Shown here: one piece after another, positions 55,343-63,880 of the stretch | Layout of the letters: each line of letters begins with the position of its first letter | How positions within the stretch are numbered: the stretch's first letter is position 1 | Assembly (NCBI RefSeq): GCF_012933555.1 | Contig: NZ_JABBPK010000001.1 | Span: 2,706,001-2,770,000, forward strand | From: Niallia alba | Lineage (GTDB): Bacteria > Bacillota > Bacilli > Bacillales > Cytobacillaceae | Length of the DNA stretch: 64,000 nucleotides | Direction of reading: 5' to 3' | Made by a program: the position numbers and the translations under genes | Notes under the pieces: generated by a model | The model's input: the letters and a program-made list of their open reading frames with translations, nothing else | What the model was told of the DNA's origin: nothing | Database searches by the model: none

Positions 55343-56821
55343 TCACACGGTAAACAAATCCTTCAAATCCATCTCGTTTCTTTTGACTGATTGATACTCA
55401 CAACTTGACGGCTTCGTAACATAATCTCTCTTCCATTCTTCCTGATAGATTATAATCTTTTTAATCGCAGCTACAATATAATACACATCCTCGTTACTCA
55501 TCGTAGGATGTAGGGAAATTCGAACCCAGCCTGGCTTGTGCGAAAAATCCCCATCTTGTATTTCCTTACTTAATTCTTTGGATTGTTTATGCGTAATCGG
55601 TAGTAAATAATGTCCATAAGGCCCCGCACATGAACACCCACCTCTTACTTGAATGCCAAAGCGATCATTAAGTAACTTCACGACTAAATCATAATGAATA
55701 TCTTCGCAAATAATCGAAATAATCCCTAACCTATCTTCATTTTCCTCTTCTAAAATTCGAACTTTATTCAATTTTTTTAGTTCTGTTATTGCTAGATGTA
55801 CTAATTCCTTCTCCCTTTGTTCTATTCTTTCTACTCCCATTTCTTCTTTTAGTTGAATACAGAGTGCAGATTTAATTGCCTGTAGAAACCCAGGTGTTCC
55901 CCCATCCTCTCTTTCTTCGTCATCCTTTTTGTATAAAATATCTCCCCATTCATTTGTGAAATCTACTGTTCCTCCGCCTGGATGATCTGGTATGCTTGAA
56001 TAAATAAGTTCCTTTGCCATCACTAATACGCCGCTAGTGCCAGGACCACCTAAAAATTTATGGGGAGAGAAATAAATAGCGTCCAATCTTTCCTCTTTAT
56101 TAGCCGGATGCATATTAATCGATACATAAGGGGCAGATGCTGCAAAATCGACAAAGCAATAGCCTTTATGCTTATGCATGATTTTCGCAAGCACGTGATA
56201 ATTTGTTTTTCTTCCAGTCACATTGGAACAGGCAGTAAATGCCCCGATTTTTAATGGGATGTCTTTATATTCCACTAGCAATGATTCTAAATGGTCTATA
56301 TCTACATCGCCCTTTTTGTTCGGTTTAACCATGATGACATCAGCATTTGTCTCGAGCCAAGATAAGTAATTTGAATGATGTTCCATATGTGTGACAAAGA
56401 CCACAGCTATTTTTTCCTTTTTAGCACATGAATTTTTTAATCCTATAATTCTTTGTAATTTGTTGACTACTGCTGTCATGCCAAAACCATCAAACAATAT
56501 AATATCATTCTCACCTGCATGAACGTGTTTTTTAATGATTCGTTTTGCTTCCTTATACGCTTTTGTCATATACGTACCTGTAATATTTGATTCTGTATGC
56601 GTATTAGCAACATAGGGACCTAATTTATGTGTAATCTTTTCTTCAATCGTTTTATATAATCTGCCACTTGCTGTCCAGTCAGCATATAGCAGCTTTTTAG
56701 TTCCATAAGGTGTAGAAAAGGTTAAGTTATTTCCAATGATATGATTCTTTATCTTTGAAAAATAATGCTCCAATTCAGTATTATAATGGTATATAGATTC
56801 ACCAACTTTAATTCTGATCAA
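55343..56821 (-). CDS. Class V aminotransferase-fold PLP enzyme
   Basis: The 492-residue protein has the cysteine-desulfurase/isopenicillin-epimerase fold: LLYADWTASGRLYKTIEE, NIILFDGFGMTAVVNKLQ-like region (actual DIILFDGFGMTAVVNKLQ), VTHMEHHSNYLSW, CFVDFAASAPYVSI (PLP Asp) and YFSPHKFLGGPGTSGVLV (PLP Lys). RGGCSCAGPYGHYLL carries cysteines near the usual active-site position. It is longer than SufS (about 406) and close to a separate subgroup seen in Bacillus. Substrate unknown. TTG 56821 has AAAGGGG 10 bases upstream. Confidence 0.82.
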   Translation of the reverse strand: MIRIKVGESIYHYNTELEHYFSKIKNHIIGNNLTFSTPYGTKKLLYADWTASGRLYKTIEEKITHKLGPYVANTHTESNITGTYMTKAYKEAKRIIKKHVHAGENDIILFDGFGMTAVVNKLQRIIGLKNSCAKKEKIAVVFVTHMEHHSNYLSWLETNADVIMVKPNKKGDVDIDHLESLLVEYKDIPLKIGAFTACSNVTGRKTNYHVLAKIMHKHKGYCFVDFAASAPYVSINMHPANKEERLDAIYFSPHKFLGGPGTSGVLVMAKELIYSSIPDHPGGGTVDFTNEWGDILYKKDDEEREDGGTPGFLQAIKSALCIQLKEEMGVERIEQREKELVHLAITELKKLNKVRILEEENEDRLGIISIICEDIHYDLVVKLLNDRFGIQVRGGCSCAGPYGHYLLPITHKQSKELSKEIQDGDFSHKPGWVRISLHPTMSNEDVYYIVAAIKKIIIYQEEWKRDYVTKPSSCEYQSVKRNEMDLKDLFTV

Positions 56822-56929
56822 TTTAAAAATCCCCTTTCTCTCTCCTTCTTTAACCTATGTTAAAATAAGAAGAGAGGTTATTGCATTTCGGATTGTTTGA
56901 AAAAAATTCATAAGAAGGATGGAACATAT

Positions 56930-57877
56930 ATGATGATTACCTTGCCTGATTATGCACTTGATTATATGGAGAATTTAAACCAATCTGGACGAAGCAAACT
57001 TACATTAAAACAGTACGAATCTGACTTAAAGAAATTTTTCAGCTGGCTCGATATCTACAAAGAAAACACTAAATTTGAAACAATAAAAGCATTACGAGCT
57101 GATGATATTCGCGCCTACTTTCATTATTTAAAGGAAAAGCAATTGTCGCAAGCTACTATACGTAGGCTAGCATCTGTTCTTAGTCGATTAATGATTTATC
57201 ACCAATGTATCTGCGCTCATGAAATTCACAAACTAGCTGAAGCTGCCCCATTACGTACTCTAACGGACAAAGATTTTATAACCCAAAATGAATATAGCCT
57301 ACTAGCGCAAATGCTATTAACAAAAGATGCAGAAGTTACAAAAAAATCAGCTCGAAATTATCTGTTGACAAGAAATTGGACAATTGTAGCATTGTTACGA
57401 ACTTTTGGTCTTACACCTTTTGATCTACATAGTATCAAGATGAAGGATTTTAACCTTGCACAAGGTGAGCTTACGCTTAGTAGAGACACAACTCGATTAA
57501 TTCTTTCCCTTCCTCACGACATTATGGCAAAATTACGAGATTACTATTTTTCTATTCCAGAATCGTTTCGGCCAAAGTATTATTCCAACGATCCCGTTTT
57601 TGTCGCTTTCAACAATATTTCTTATTCCTTTCAATACGATTATGATCGACAAAAGCCAAAAGGATTGTCTGTCCGTGCAATTCAAGAAATGATTAAAGAT
57701 GAAGTAAGAAGAGCTGGTTTGCGAAAAATTTCAGCTGTTAATTTCCGAAATACAGCAATTTTAGAGGAACTAGCAAACGGTGTGTGTGATGAGAACGTAA
57801 TGCAGCAGTTTCATTTAACAAGTGAAGCAGCGCTAAGAAGATATAAACAATATTTACAGGAAAAAGAACAAAAATAA
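56930..57877 (+). CDS. Tyrosine-recombinase-like protein with degenerate active site
   Basis: The 315-residue protein has the core-binding domain (SGRSKLTLKQYESDLKKFFSW, ATIRRLASVLSRLMIYH) and the catalytic fold, but key residues differ. The first Arg motif reads LRTFGLTPFDLHSI (Thr instead of Arg in GLR). The HxLRH box reads AVNFRNTAILEELANG, keeping the Arg but losing both His. The second His region is MQQFHLTSEAALRRYKQY, with the Tyr kept. AAGGATGG supports ATG 56930. The frame is intact, so the protein is probably made, perhaps binding DNA without strand exchange. Confidence 0.82.
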   Translation: MMITLPDYALDYMENLNQSGRSKLTLKQYESDLKKFFSWLDIYKENTKFETIKALRADDIRAYFHYLKEKQLSQATIRRLASVLSRLMIYHQCICAHEIHKLAEAAPLRTLTDKDFITQNEYSLLAQMLLTKDAEVTKKSARNYLLTRNWTIVALLRTFGLTPFDLHSIKMKDFNLAQGELTLSRDTTRLILSLPHDIMAKLRDYYFSIPESFRPKYYSNDPVFVAFNNISYSFQYDYDRQKPKGLSVRAIQEMIKDEVRRAGLRKISAVNFRNTAILEELANGVCDENVMQQFHLTSEAALRRYKQYLQEKEQK

Positions 57878-58076
57878 GTTTGACTAATAAGAAAAGCGAA
57901 GTGCACCCATTTAGTTACATTTCATGGAGGGACAGACATTTTCTGCGATAAAATAAACACGGTAACGGTCGTTGAGCTGATTTTACTTATGAAAAGGAAT
58001 AGCAGGGACTTTACAAACCGATTGGAGCTTAAACTAAATACCAAATTGACTTAAGAAACCTTATATTTTCTTGTCT

Positions 58077-58118
58077 GTAAAAAAAGATGAACCTAAAATG
58101 AGGATCATCTTTTTTTAC
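58077..58118. terminator. Bidirectional terminator between convergent genes
   Basis: GTAAAAAAAGATGA pairs with TCATCTTTTTTTAC over a 14-base loop; it separates the recombinase-like gene from spoIIP. Confidence 0.85.
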
Positions 58119-58119
58119 A

Positions 58120-59259
58120 TTATTGCTGTGTTGCGTCATTTTCTTCCCAGTATACTTTGCTGAAAATCTCGGAAAATGCTTCAATACTGCGATTCAATTC
58201 TGCTTGTGTATTGTCTATTCCACCGACTTCTAGAAGAATAGCACGATCAGAGAAGTCCTGATTATATACCCCATTCCCTTCTTCTTTTCCTTTTAAGAAT
58301 ACGCCTCTAGAAATACCAGGATACTTCTTATCCAATTCTGCATGAAGCTTTTTCGCAAATTCCTGATTTTTTTCATAACCTTTGTTCGCATCACCAATAA
58401 TAAAAAGCAATTTTGCATAGCTGTTTCCATCAATTGTTGCTGTAGTAGTTTTCTTTCTTGCAGAATCTCGGTGTATATCAATTAAATAGTTTAAATGTTT
58501 ATTTTCACTAACTGCTGTCTCAACTACCTCTTTTGAAACCGCATAAGATGAAAAAAAGTTCCAACCTCTATCAAGAAGTTTTTGGTTAATATTTGTTTTA
58601 TCTAATTGAACTCCAATTCCTTCGTCTTGCAATAGATTACTTAGTTTATTACTCAATCCAACCACATTTGCTCGTTCATCCGAACTTACTGCTTCATTTT
58701 CATTCGCATTCTTTAAAAGTGGTAGATAGGCTTCTAAATTATGAGTATTGTAGACTAACACCGTTTTATTTTTAGGAGTAGCAACTGGTGCTTTATTCTC
58801 TGATGGTTTTTCTTCCTTCTCTACTTTTTCTTCATCCACTTCTTTCGGATTTTTCATAAGTTCTTCTGAAGGAGTAGACTCAAATGGTAGATTAGCAAGG
58901 CTTGTCCCTTCTTCTGCGACAACAATTTCTGTATGAAAAGAAGTCAAAGCAGGTAATTCTCTACCTAAAAGTGTACGCGTATCATCTAAACGAATATTAG
59001 TTGCTATTTGGAACAAGATATTTCCAAGAGAAAGTCCTTTCCCATCTGATTTTGGAAATAGATGATTTTCACTATGAAATATTTCCGTGTAAATTTCTGT
59101 TGAATTTACCGATTTTAAAATACTGGCAACATTATCTGAAGTCAATTTGAAGGAAAAAATAGAGGTCGTGATTCCTGCAATAAGGATAAACATTAGGATA
59201 ATTCCTAATATTGTTGTATTCAAATATTGAATTAATGTACGTGTTTTGGAGGTTTGCAT
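58120..59259 (-). CDS. spoIIP: Stage II sporulation protein P
   Basis: The 379-residue protein has an N-terminal membrane anchor (TTILGIILMFILIAGITTSIF), a low-complexity Glu/Lys/Pro linker around 140-170 and the amidase domain: VLVYNTHNLEAYLPLL (zinc His; family THNxE), LNYLIDIHRDSARKK (second His) and ILLEVGGIDNTQAEL (catalytic Glu). SpoIIP cuts peptidoglycan with SpoIID and SpoIIM during engulfment. ATG 59259 lies 11 bases after AAAGGGG. It lacks its common neighbour gpr, so it may be a second spoIIP. Confidence 0.9.
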   Translation of the reverse strand: MQTSKTRTLIQYLNTTILGIILMFILIAGITTSIFSFKLTSDNVASILKSVNSTEIYTEIFHSENHLFPKSDGKGLSLGNILFQIATNIRLDDTRTLLGRELPALTSFHTEIVVAEEGTSLANLPFESTPSEELMKNPKEVDEEKVEKEEKPSENKAPVATPKNKTVLVYNTHNLEAYLPLLKNANENEAVSSDERANVVGLSNKLSNLLQDEGIGVQLDKTNINQKLLDRGWNFFSSYAVSKEVVETAVSENKHLNYLIDIHRDSARKKTTTATIDGNSYAKLLFIIGDANKGYEKNQEFAKKLHAELDKKYPGISRGVFLKGKEEGNGVYNQDFSDRAILLEVGGIDNTQAELNRSIEAFSEIFSKVYWEENDATQQ

Positions 59260-59431
59260 AATAAGTACATCCCCTTTCTCATTACAGATATATGCCAATC
59301 TACTAAAGAATAGTCTTGTAATCTATGAAATATTTGATAGGGAAATGTAATTATTTAATGAATGATTTGAAGTTTTGTAAATTATTTGAATGCGTAAAAT
59401 TTACTGATGAAGATAAGATGACAGCCAATAT

Positions 59432-59474
59432 AAAAAGCCACTTTAACTATAATCTTTTAGTAAAGTGGCTTTTT
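59432..59474 (-). terminator. Terminator of plsC-fabZ
   Basis: AAAAAGCCACTTTA pairs perfectly with TAAAGTGGCTTTTT over a 15-base loop, just after the fabZ stop. Confidence 0.88.
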
Positions 59475-59477
59475 ATA

Positions 59478-59897
59478 TTACTGAAATGCAAAAAGAAACT
59501 CCGCCTCGCAAATCAGTTCGCCAGCTACGGTCGCTTTTCCTTTTGCCTTCGCAAAGCTATTTTTCACCTTTTCTACCATGACTTCCATGCACAGCTCATC
59601 ACCCGGAAAAACCGCTTTTCGTATTCTAGAATGATTTATCCCTGCTAGAAGAGCAAATTTATTACTATGTTTTTCTTCACTATGAATAGCTACTGCCGTA
59701 ACTTGCGCAATCGCTTCAATAATAAGGACGCCTGGCATAATTGGATTATTTGGGTTTTGCCCTGTTGCAAATGTGTCTTCCTTATTGATTTGCTTAACCC
59801 CAACAGCCATTTGTCCTTCTTTTAACTCTAATATTTCATCTACTAGAGGCAGAGGATAACGACTTAGTATATCCTTTACTTTCTGTAGATTCATCAT
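59478..59897 (-). CDS. fabZ: FabZ-type 3-hydroxyacyl-ACP dehydratase
   Basis: The 139-residue hot-dog enzyme dehydrates 3-hydroxyacyl-ACP in fatty acid synthesis. It shows the FabZ region NPIMPGVLIIEAIAQ (Glu of the active site; the usual HFPGHP His region is here FATGQNPNNPIMPG, so the catalytic His seems replaced by Asn-rich sequence). GINHSRIRKAVFPGDELCMEV follows. The missing His is a departure from typical FabZ, so activity or substrate may differ. Its ATG overlaps the plsC stop (ATGA). Confidence 0.75.
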   Translation of the reverse strand: MMNLQKVKDILSRYPLPLVDEILELKEGQMAVGVKQINKEDTFATGQNPNNPIMPGVLIIEAIAQVTAVAIHSEEKHSNKFALLAGINHSRIRKAVFPGDELCMEVMVEKVKNSFAKAKGKATVAGELICEAEFLFAFQ

Positions 59898-60499
59898 TTC
59901 TGACCGCCTCTTTTATCTAATTCATTTTGTAATTGGGCCATTACATCACTTAATTCTTTAGTAATATCAGCTGGATCTTTCTTTGTTCCATCCTCATTTT
60001 TTAAGGAAATTGGATCACCAAATATAACATGTATTTTTTTTCCCCTTAACAGTCCTTTTAAATCAGTTGGACCACTATATGCAGCTGGAACAATTGGTAC
60101 CCTTGCCAAATTAGCGATTGTAGCAGCACCCTTTTTTAAAGGGACATCCTCTGAAGTCCTAGTGCCACTAGGAAAAATCCCGATAATCTTCTTTTCCTTT
60201 AGTAGTTTAACTGGCGTTTTAATACTGCTGGGACCAGGATTCTCTCTATCAACTGGAAAGGCATTTATGCTATAAAAAAATTTAGCTGATTGAGGTTTAG
60301 CAAATAACTCTTTTTTTGCCATGAAATGAATTTCATTTGGTAACAAAGAAGTACCGAGTGCCACAACATCGACCCATCCTATATGGGAACAAGCTACGAC
60401 ATAACCAGTATCCTTCGGTAATTTATTTTTATTAATTACTTTTGTTCTCCCAAAAATTTTTAAAACAACATTTGCAAATCGACTCGTAAATGCATACAT
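59894..60499 (-). CDS. plsC: 1-acyl-glycerol-3-phosphate acyltransferase
   Basis: The 201-residue enzyme adds the second acyl chain in phospholipid synthesis. Motifs: VVACSHIGWVDVVALG (the usual HxxxxD as SHIGWVD), AFPVDRENPGPSS, GIFPSGTRTSE and VPIVPAAYSG. AAAGGAG supports ATG 60499, while the longer frame to 60595 would begin at the promoter. It is cotranscribed with the FabZ-like gene. B. subtilis plsC belongs to the FapR regulon, and a FapR-like box is seen upstream. Confidence 0.88.
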   Translation of the reverse strand: MYAFTSRFANVVLKIFGRTKVINKNKLPKDTGYVVACSHIGWVDVVALGTSLLPNEIHFMAKKELFAKPQSAKFFYSINAFPVDRENPGPSSIKTPVKLLKEKKIIGIFPSGTRTSEDVPLKKGAATIANLARVPIVPAAYSGPTDLKGLLRGKKIHVIFGDPISLKNEDGTKKDPADITKELSDVMAQLQNELDKRGGQK

Positions 60500-60600
60500 T
60501 TTTTCTTTCTCCTTTATGTGCAAAATAACTTCATGTTTATTTATGTGATCTTTCACTATATGTAAGATTTTAATAAGCCACAATAAAATCATCATTTTAA

Positions 60601-60633
60601 ATTATATCATCTACTATTAGTAGTAGATACTAT
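60601..60633 (-). promoter_or_regulatory. plsC promoter -10 and FapR-like operator
   Basis: On the plus strand TTAGTAGTAGATACTAT (60617-60633) keeps both TTAGTA and TACTA halves of the FapR consensus TTAGTACCTRNTACTAA with the right spacing, but not the CCT centre. A TATAAT -10 box for the minus strand lies at 60601-60606. An overlapping inverted repeat ATCTACTA-TTAG-TAGTAGAT is at 60609-60628. Confidence 0.55.
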
Positions 60634-60950
60634 ATTTTTTACTACCTACTTATTATATCTCAAAATCGCTAAAAAAAATAGTGCTGAACCCCTACTAATA
60701 GGCGCAATAGTTCTAGAAAAAACGATTACTAGTCGATAATTATCATTTCTTTCGGGAATATGTTTTTAAATGGTATAAAAAAAGAAGAAGGATTCGCCTT
60801 CTTCTTTCAGACTGTAGACAAACCCCTGAATTTTAGAAATAGAAGTTTGGATATAGTATATTTATTAGTCCCTTTGAATAGAGATGTTGCTTTCCACTCC
60901 AAGCAACGCATGAAAATTCCATTTAAGTTTCTAAAAATCTTTTTTATAAA
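60634..60950. other. Intergenic region holding a terminator
   Basis: About 315 bases without a gene between plsC and the HAD gene. It carries the terminator at 60781-60807; the rest is AT-rich with nothing recognisable. Confidence 0.5.
60781..60807 (-). terminator. Terminator of the DeoR-HAD operon
   Basis: AAAGAAGAAGG and CCTTCTTCTTT form an 11-bp stem around ATTCG; a T-run follows on the minus strand. Confidence 0.85.
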
Positions 60951-61823
60951 TTATATAGCAATTGAAGATAAAACAAGTCGCTTAACCGTATTAGCTACGC
61001 CATGCTCATCATTCGTTTCAGCAATTTCAATTGAAGCATTTTTTACATCTTCTCTTGCGTTCCCCATAGCAACTGGATAGCCGACTTTTTCTAACATTGA
61101 TAAATCATTCATACTATCACCCATTGCTAATATATCTTTTAATTGAACACCTAAATGTTTTGCTAGTTTTACTAATGCATTCCCTTTTGATGCATCCTTA
61201 TGCTCAAATTCAAAATTATACGTACCAGATGTCACGAGTGTAATCGATGGATCATCTTTGAATGTTTCCCAACCTGCATCCAATTTTTGTTTATCAAAGG
61301 AAAAGGCTAAAATATTGTATACATCAATAGTAGGCATTTCTATTTCCTTATAACTATTAATATACGAAAAACCGGTTTGTGAAAATTGGGTGATTGCATG
61401 TTTCTCTAGTTCTGCTCGACTAATTTCTGGATTAGCTGTACAAAGTCGATCAAGCTCTATTTCAATTAATTGTCTCCCTCGTTGTGGCGAATATAGATAA
61501 TCATTACTAAAAACCTCATAATAATAATCTCTTTCTTCCAACCATTGCAATAATTTCATCGCTTTCTGTTTATCCATGGGTACATGATCAAAACGGTTGC
61601 CTTCAGGGTCATGAATCGTTGCCCCATTAGCCGCAATTATCCATGTTTTTAAACCGGTATCTTTAAAAATTTCGATAACATCTGGATAGTTTCTCCCTGT
61701 TGCTACAATCACTTCTACGCCTTTTTCTTGTGCCATTTTCAAACTTTCCACATTTTGAGGACTAATCTTGCTTTCATGATTTAAAAGTGTTCCATCTAAA
61801 TCTGTTACGATACATGAAATCAT
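60951..61823 (-). CDS. Cof-type HAD-IIB sugar phosphatase
   Basis: The 290-residue protein has HAD motif I (CIVTDLDGTLLNHESKI), a C2B cap domain, and motifs III-IV (KGNALVKLAKHLGVQLKDI, LAMGDSMNDLSML). Cof-type enzymes act on sugar phosphates or nucleotide-like compounds. Its ATG overlaps the stop of the DeoR gene (ATGA), so the two form one operon. Confidence 0.88.
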   Translation of the reverse strand: MISCIVTDLDGTLLNHESKISPQNVESLKMAQEKGVEVIVATGRNYPDVIEIFKDTGLKTWIIAANGATIHDPEGNRFDHVPMDKQKAMKLLQWLEERDYYYEVFSNDYLYSPQRGRQLIEIELDRLCTANPEISRAELEKHAITQFSQTGFSYINSYKEIEMPTIDVYNILAFSFDKQKLDAGWETFKDDPSITLVTSGTYNFEFEHKDASKGNALVKLAKHLGVQLKDILAMGDSMNDLSMLEKVGYPVAMGNAREDVKNASIEIAETNDEHGVANTVKRLVLSSIAI

Positions 61824-62593
61824 GCTTCTCCATCCCTTCTGTTTGCCACCAATAATTCAACACCATTTTCGTTTAATAATTCTATAAACCAGTCTTCAGG
61901 TTCTTTATCTGTGATAAAGAGATCAATATCGGAAAGCTTAGCAAACTGATAAAAGTCGGTAATGCCAATCTTGCTATTATCCCCTACTACAATGACTTGC
62001 TTTGCTTGTTTCATCATCTTCTTTTTAACTGCGCCATCTTCTTCGTCGACAATAGTAAGTCCTTTTTCGGATATACCGACAATACCGATGAACACTTTAT
62101 CTACATAATATTTATCTAATCGCTGAATTACAGAATTTCCATATAAATATCGATGTTCTTTTTGCATTACTCCACCTAATAAGTGAATTTTCGGCAATTG
62201 TTTATCTGATAAAATATCAGCCAAATTAATGGAGTTTGTGATCACCGTACATTCTTGGTTAATATAATTTCCCATTGCCTGAACGGTCGTAGAAGCATCT
62301 AGAATAATATGGTCATTATCTCTAACAAAGGATGCCGCTATTTTTCCAATAGCTTTCTTTTCTTCTGAAACGGATTTCAATCGATTATGATAATTATCTA
62401 CTTTCCGATGAACTTTAGGTAATAGTGCACCACCTCTTGTTCGAATAATTGCCTGTTCCTCTTCAAGCTTTACTAAATCACGTCTAGCTGTATCACGAGA
62501 AACGTGAAAGAGGGAACAAATTTCTTCCACAGTAATTTTTTCATGCTGATTTAAATAGTGAACAATGTCTATTAACCTTTGTTCTTGTGCCAT
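61820..62593 (-). CDS. DeoR-family transcriptional regulator
   Basis: The 257-residue protein has the DeoR helix-turn-helix (EKITVEEICSLFHVSRDTARR, DLVKLEEEQAIIRTRGGALL) and sensor domain (DHIILDASTTVQAM, IDLFITDKEPEDWF). Cotranscribed with the sugar phosphatase, it probably responds to a sugar phosphate that the phosphatase removes. GAGGGG precedes the ATG. Confidence 0.88.
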   Translation of the reverse strand: MAQEQRLIDIVHYLNQHEKITVEEICSLFHVSRDTARRDLVKLEEEQAIIRTRGGALLPKVHRKVDNYHNRLKSVSEEKKAIGKIAASFVRDNDHIILDASTTVQAMGNYINQECTVITNSINLADILSDKQLPKIHLLGGVMQKEHRYLYGNSVIQRLDKYYVDKVFIGIVGISEKGLTIVDEEDGAVKKKMMKQAKQVIVVGDNSKIGITDFYQFAKLSDIDLFITDKEPEDWFIELLNENGVELLVANRRDGEA

Positions 62594-62693
62594 ATTATCC
62601 CCTCAAATTCTTTCTTCTCTTTCTATTTTAAGTTATTCACTTAAAAATTTCCACAATAATAAGCTAAAATAAGTAAAATAATTATTTCCACTT

Positions 62694-62738
62694 AAAAAAA
62701 CGCAAATGGATGCTGAATCTATCCATCTGCGTTTTTTT
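62694..62738 (-). terminator. Terminator of the alpha/beta hydrolase gene
   Basis: AAAAAAACGCAAATGGAT pairs with ATCCATCTGCGTTTTTTT with one mismatch; it lies 2 bases past the stop. Confidence 0.88.
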
Positions 62739-62740
62739 AA

Positions 62741-63508
62741 TTAGTTACCTTCTAACCACTTGATCGTTCCATTTATTAATTGATTAAATTGACTTGAGGA
62801 TGAAAATGTATGCTCTCCATTTTCAATAAGTAATGTTTCAACCGTTCCTTTGTCTCTTCGTAAATATTCTTGTTTATATTCATTCAAATACTGATACGGA
62901 ATATCCTTATCTACTGTTCCGTGCGCTATAAGAACATCTCCAGAAAACTGTCGACAGCTTTCTAACGGGAAATAATCCGATAAAGAATCAAAATATGTTT
63001 GGTAAAACGAATAGCCATAAAAATCAACTACTTCTTTTTCTGCTAATTCGGACAACCTTTCCTCTCCAAATATTCGTTTAATATCAAATGCTGGTTTCCC
63101 AACAGCAGCCCACTGAATTAAACGGCTAACGCGCGAATTGTTGATTGCAGTGAATAATGCGACTGCACCACCAAGACTATGCCCTAGTAAAATAAGTTCT
63201 TTTATCGAGAGCTCATCATACGCAAATTGAATCATTGCTTCTGTCTGGTCAATTAAATCGGACAATCGATTCCTGCCATATTCACCACTAGATTCTCCAC
63301 ATCCCTTATAATCAAATCGAATCACTAAATAGCCCATTTCAGTAAGTAAATTACTTGCCTTAACAAACAATCGGTCTACTCCAACTCTACTGCCGATCAA
63401 CCCATGGCAGATAATTATTACTTTATATTCGTTGTAGATTTTATTTGGATAATCGACAGACAGTATGAGATCATCGTCCTTCCATTTGATTGTCTTTACC
63501 TCAGTCAT
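62741..63508 (-). CDS. Alpha/beta hydrolase
   Basis: The 255-residue protein has the alpha/beta hydrolase core: oxyanion region IICHGLIGSRVGVDRLF, FDYKGCGESSGEYGRNR, nucleophile elbow ILLGHSLGGAVAL (Ser), ILIAHGTVDKDIPY-like acid region (actual VLIAHGTVDKDIPYQY) and catalytic His ENGEHTFSSSSQ. Probably an esterase or acylhydrolase of unknown substrate. ATG 63508 lies 8 bases after AGGGGG. Confidence 0.87.
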   Translation of the reverse strand: MTEVKTIKWKDDDLILSVDYPNKIYNEYKVIIICHGLIGSRVGVDRLFVKASNLLTEMGYLVIRFDYKGCGESSGEYGRNRLSDLIDQTEAMIQFAYDELSIKELILLGHSLGGAVALFTAINNSRVSRLIQWAAVGKPAFDIKRIFGEERLSELAEKEVVDFYGYSFYQTYFDSLSDYFPLESCRQFSGDVLIAHGTVDKDIPYQYLNEYKQEYLRRDKGTVETLLIENGEHTFSSSSQFNQLINGTIKWLEGN

Positions 63509-63705
63509 CTCCACTTCCCCCTAATTACACATGATAATTATTCATTATATATTATTCCTACCTGTTTAGTAAGTTTAAAACAACAATTTTCTGAAATCTT
63601 TTTTTCATCATAAAGGAAAGTTACTTCCTTGGCAATTCATGTTTTAAAAAAACATTATGATAAAATAGACTATAGAGAAAATATTATCTACTGGTCAAAT
63701 ACAGG

Positions 63706-63854
63706 GAAACTTCCATCAGTGGGGTATTTCCTTCCTCCCCCACTGATGGTTAGTTGAGACAATCGAACCTTTACGGACAGCTGGTCTCCCACCTATCTTC
63801 CTAGTATTCTCATAAGCTTATGGTTGAGTCTTACTGTCCGTTAAGAGTGGGATA
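63706..63854 (+). repeat. Dispersed structured element, copy 2
   Basis: Close match to 54004-54151 in the same orientation, with both pairings preserved (CCATCAGTGGGG / CCCCACTGATGG and CGGACAG / CTGTCCG). It ends 26 bases before the start of the PHP-family gene, so any transcript starting upstream would carry it in the leader. Confidence 0.88.
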
Positions 63855-63880
63855 AAATGGTCTATAAAAAGGAGATTCTT

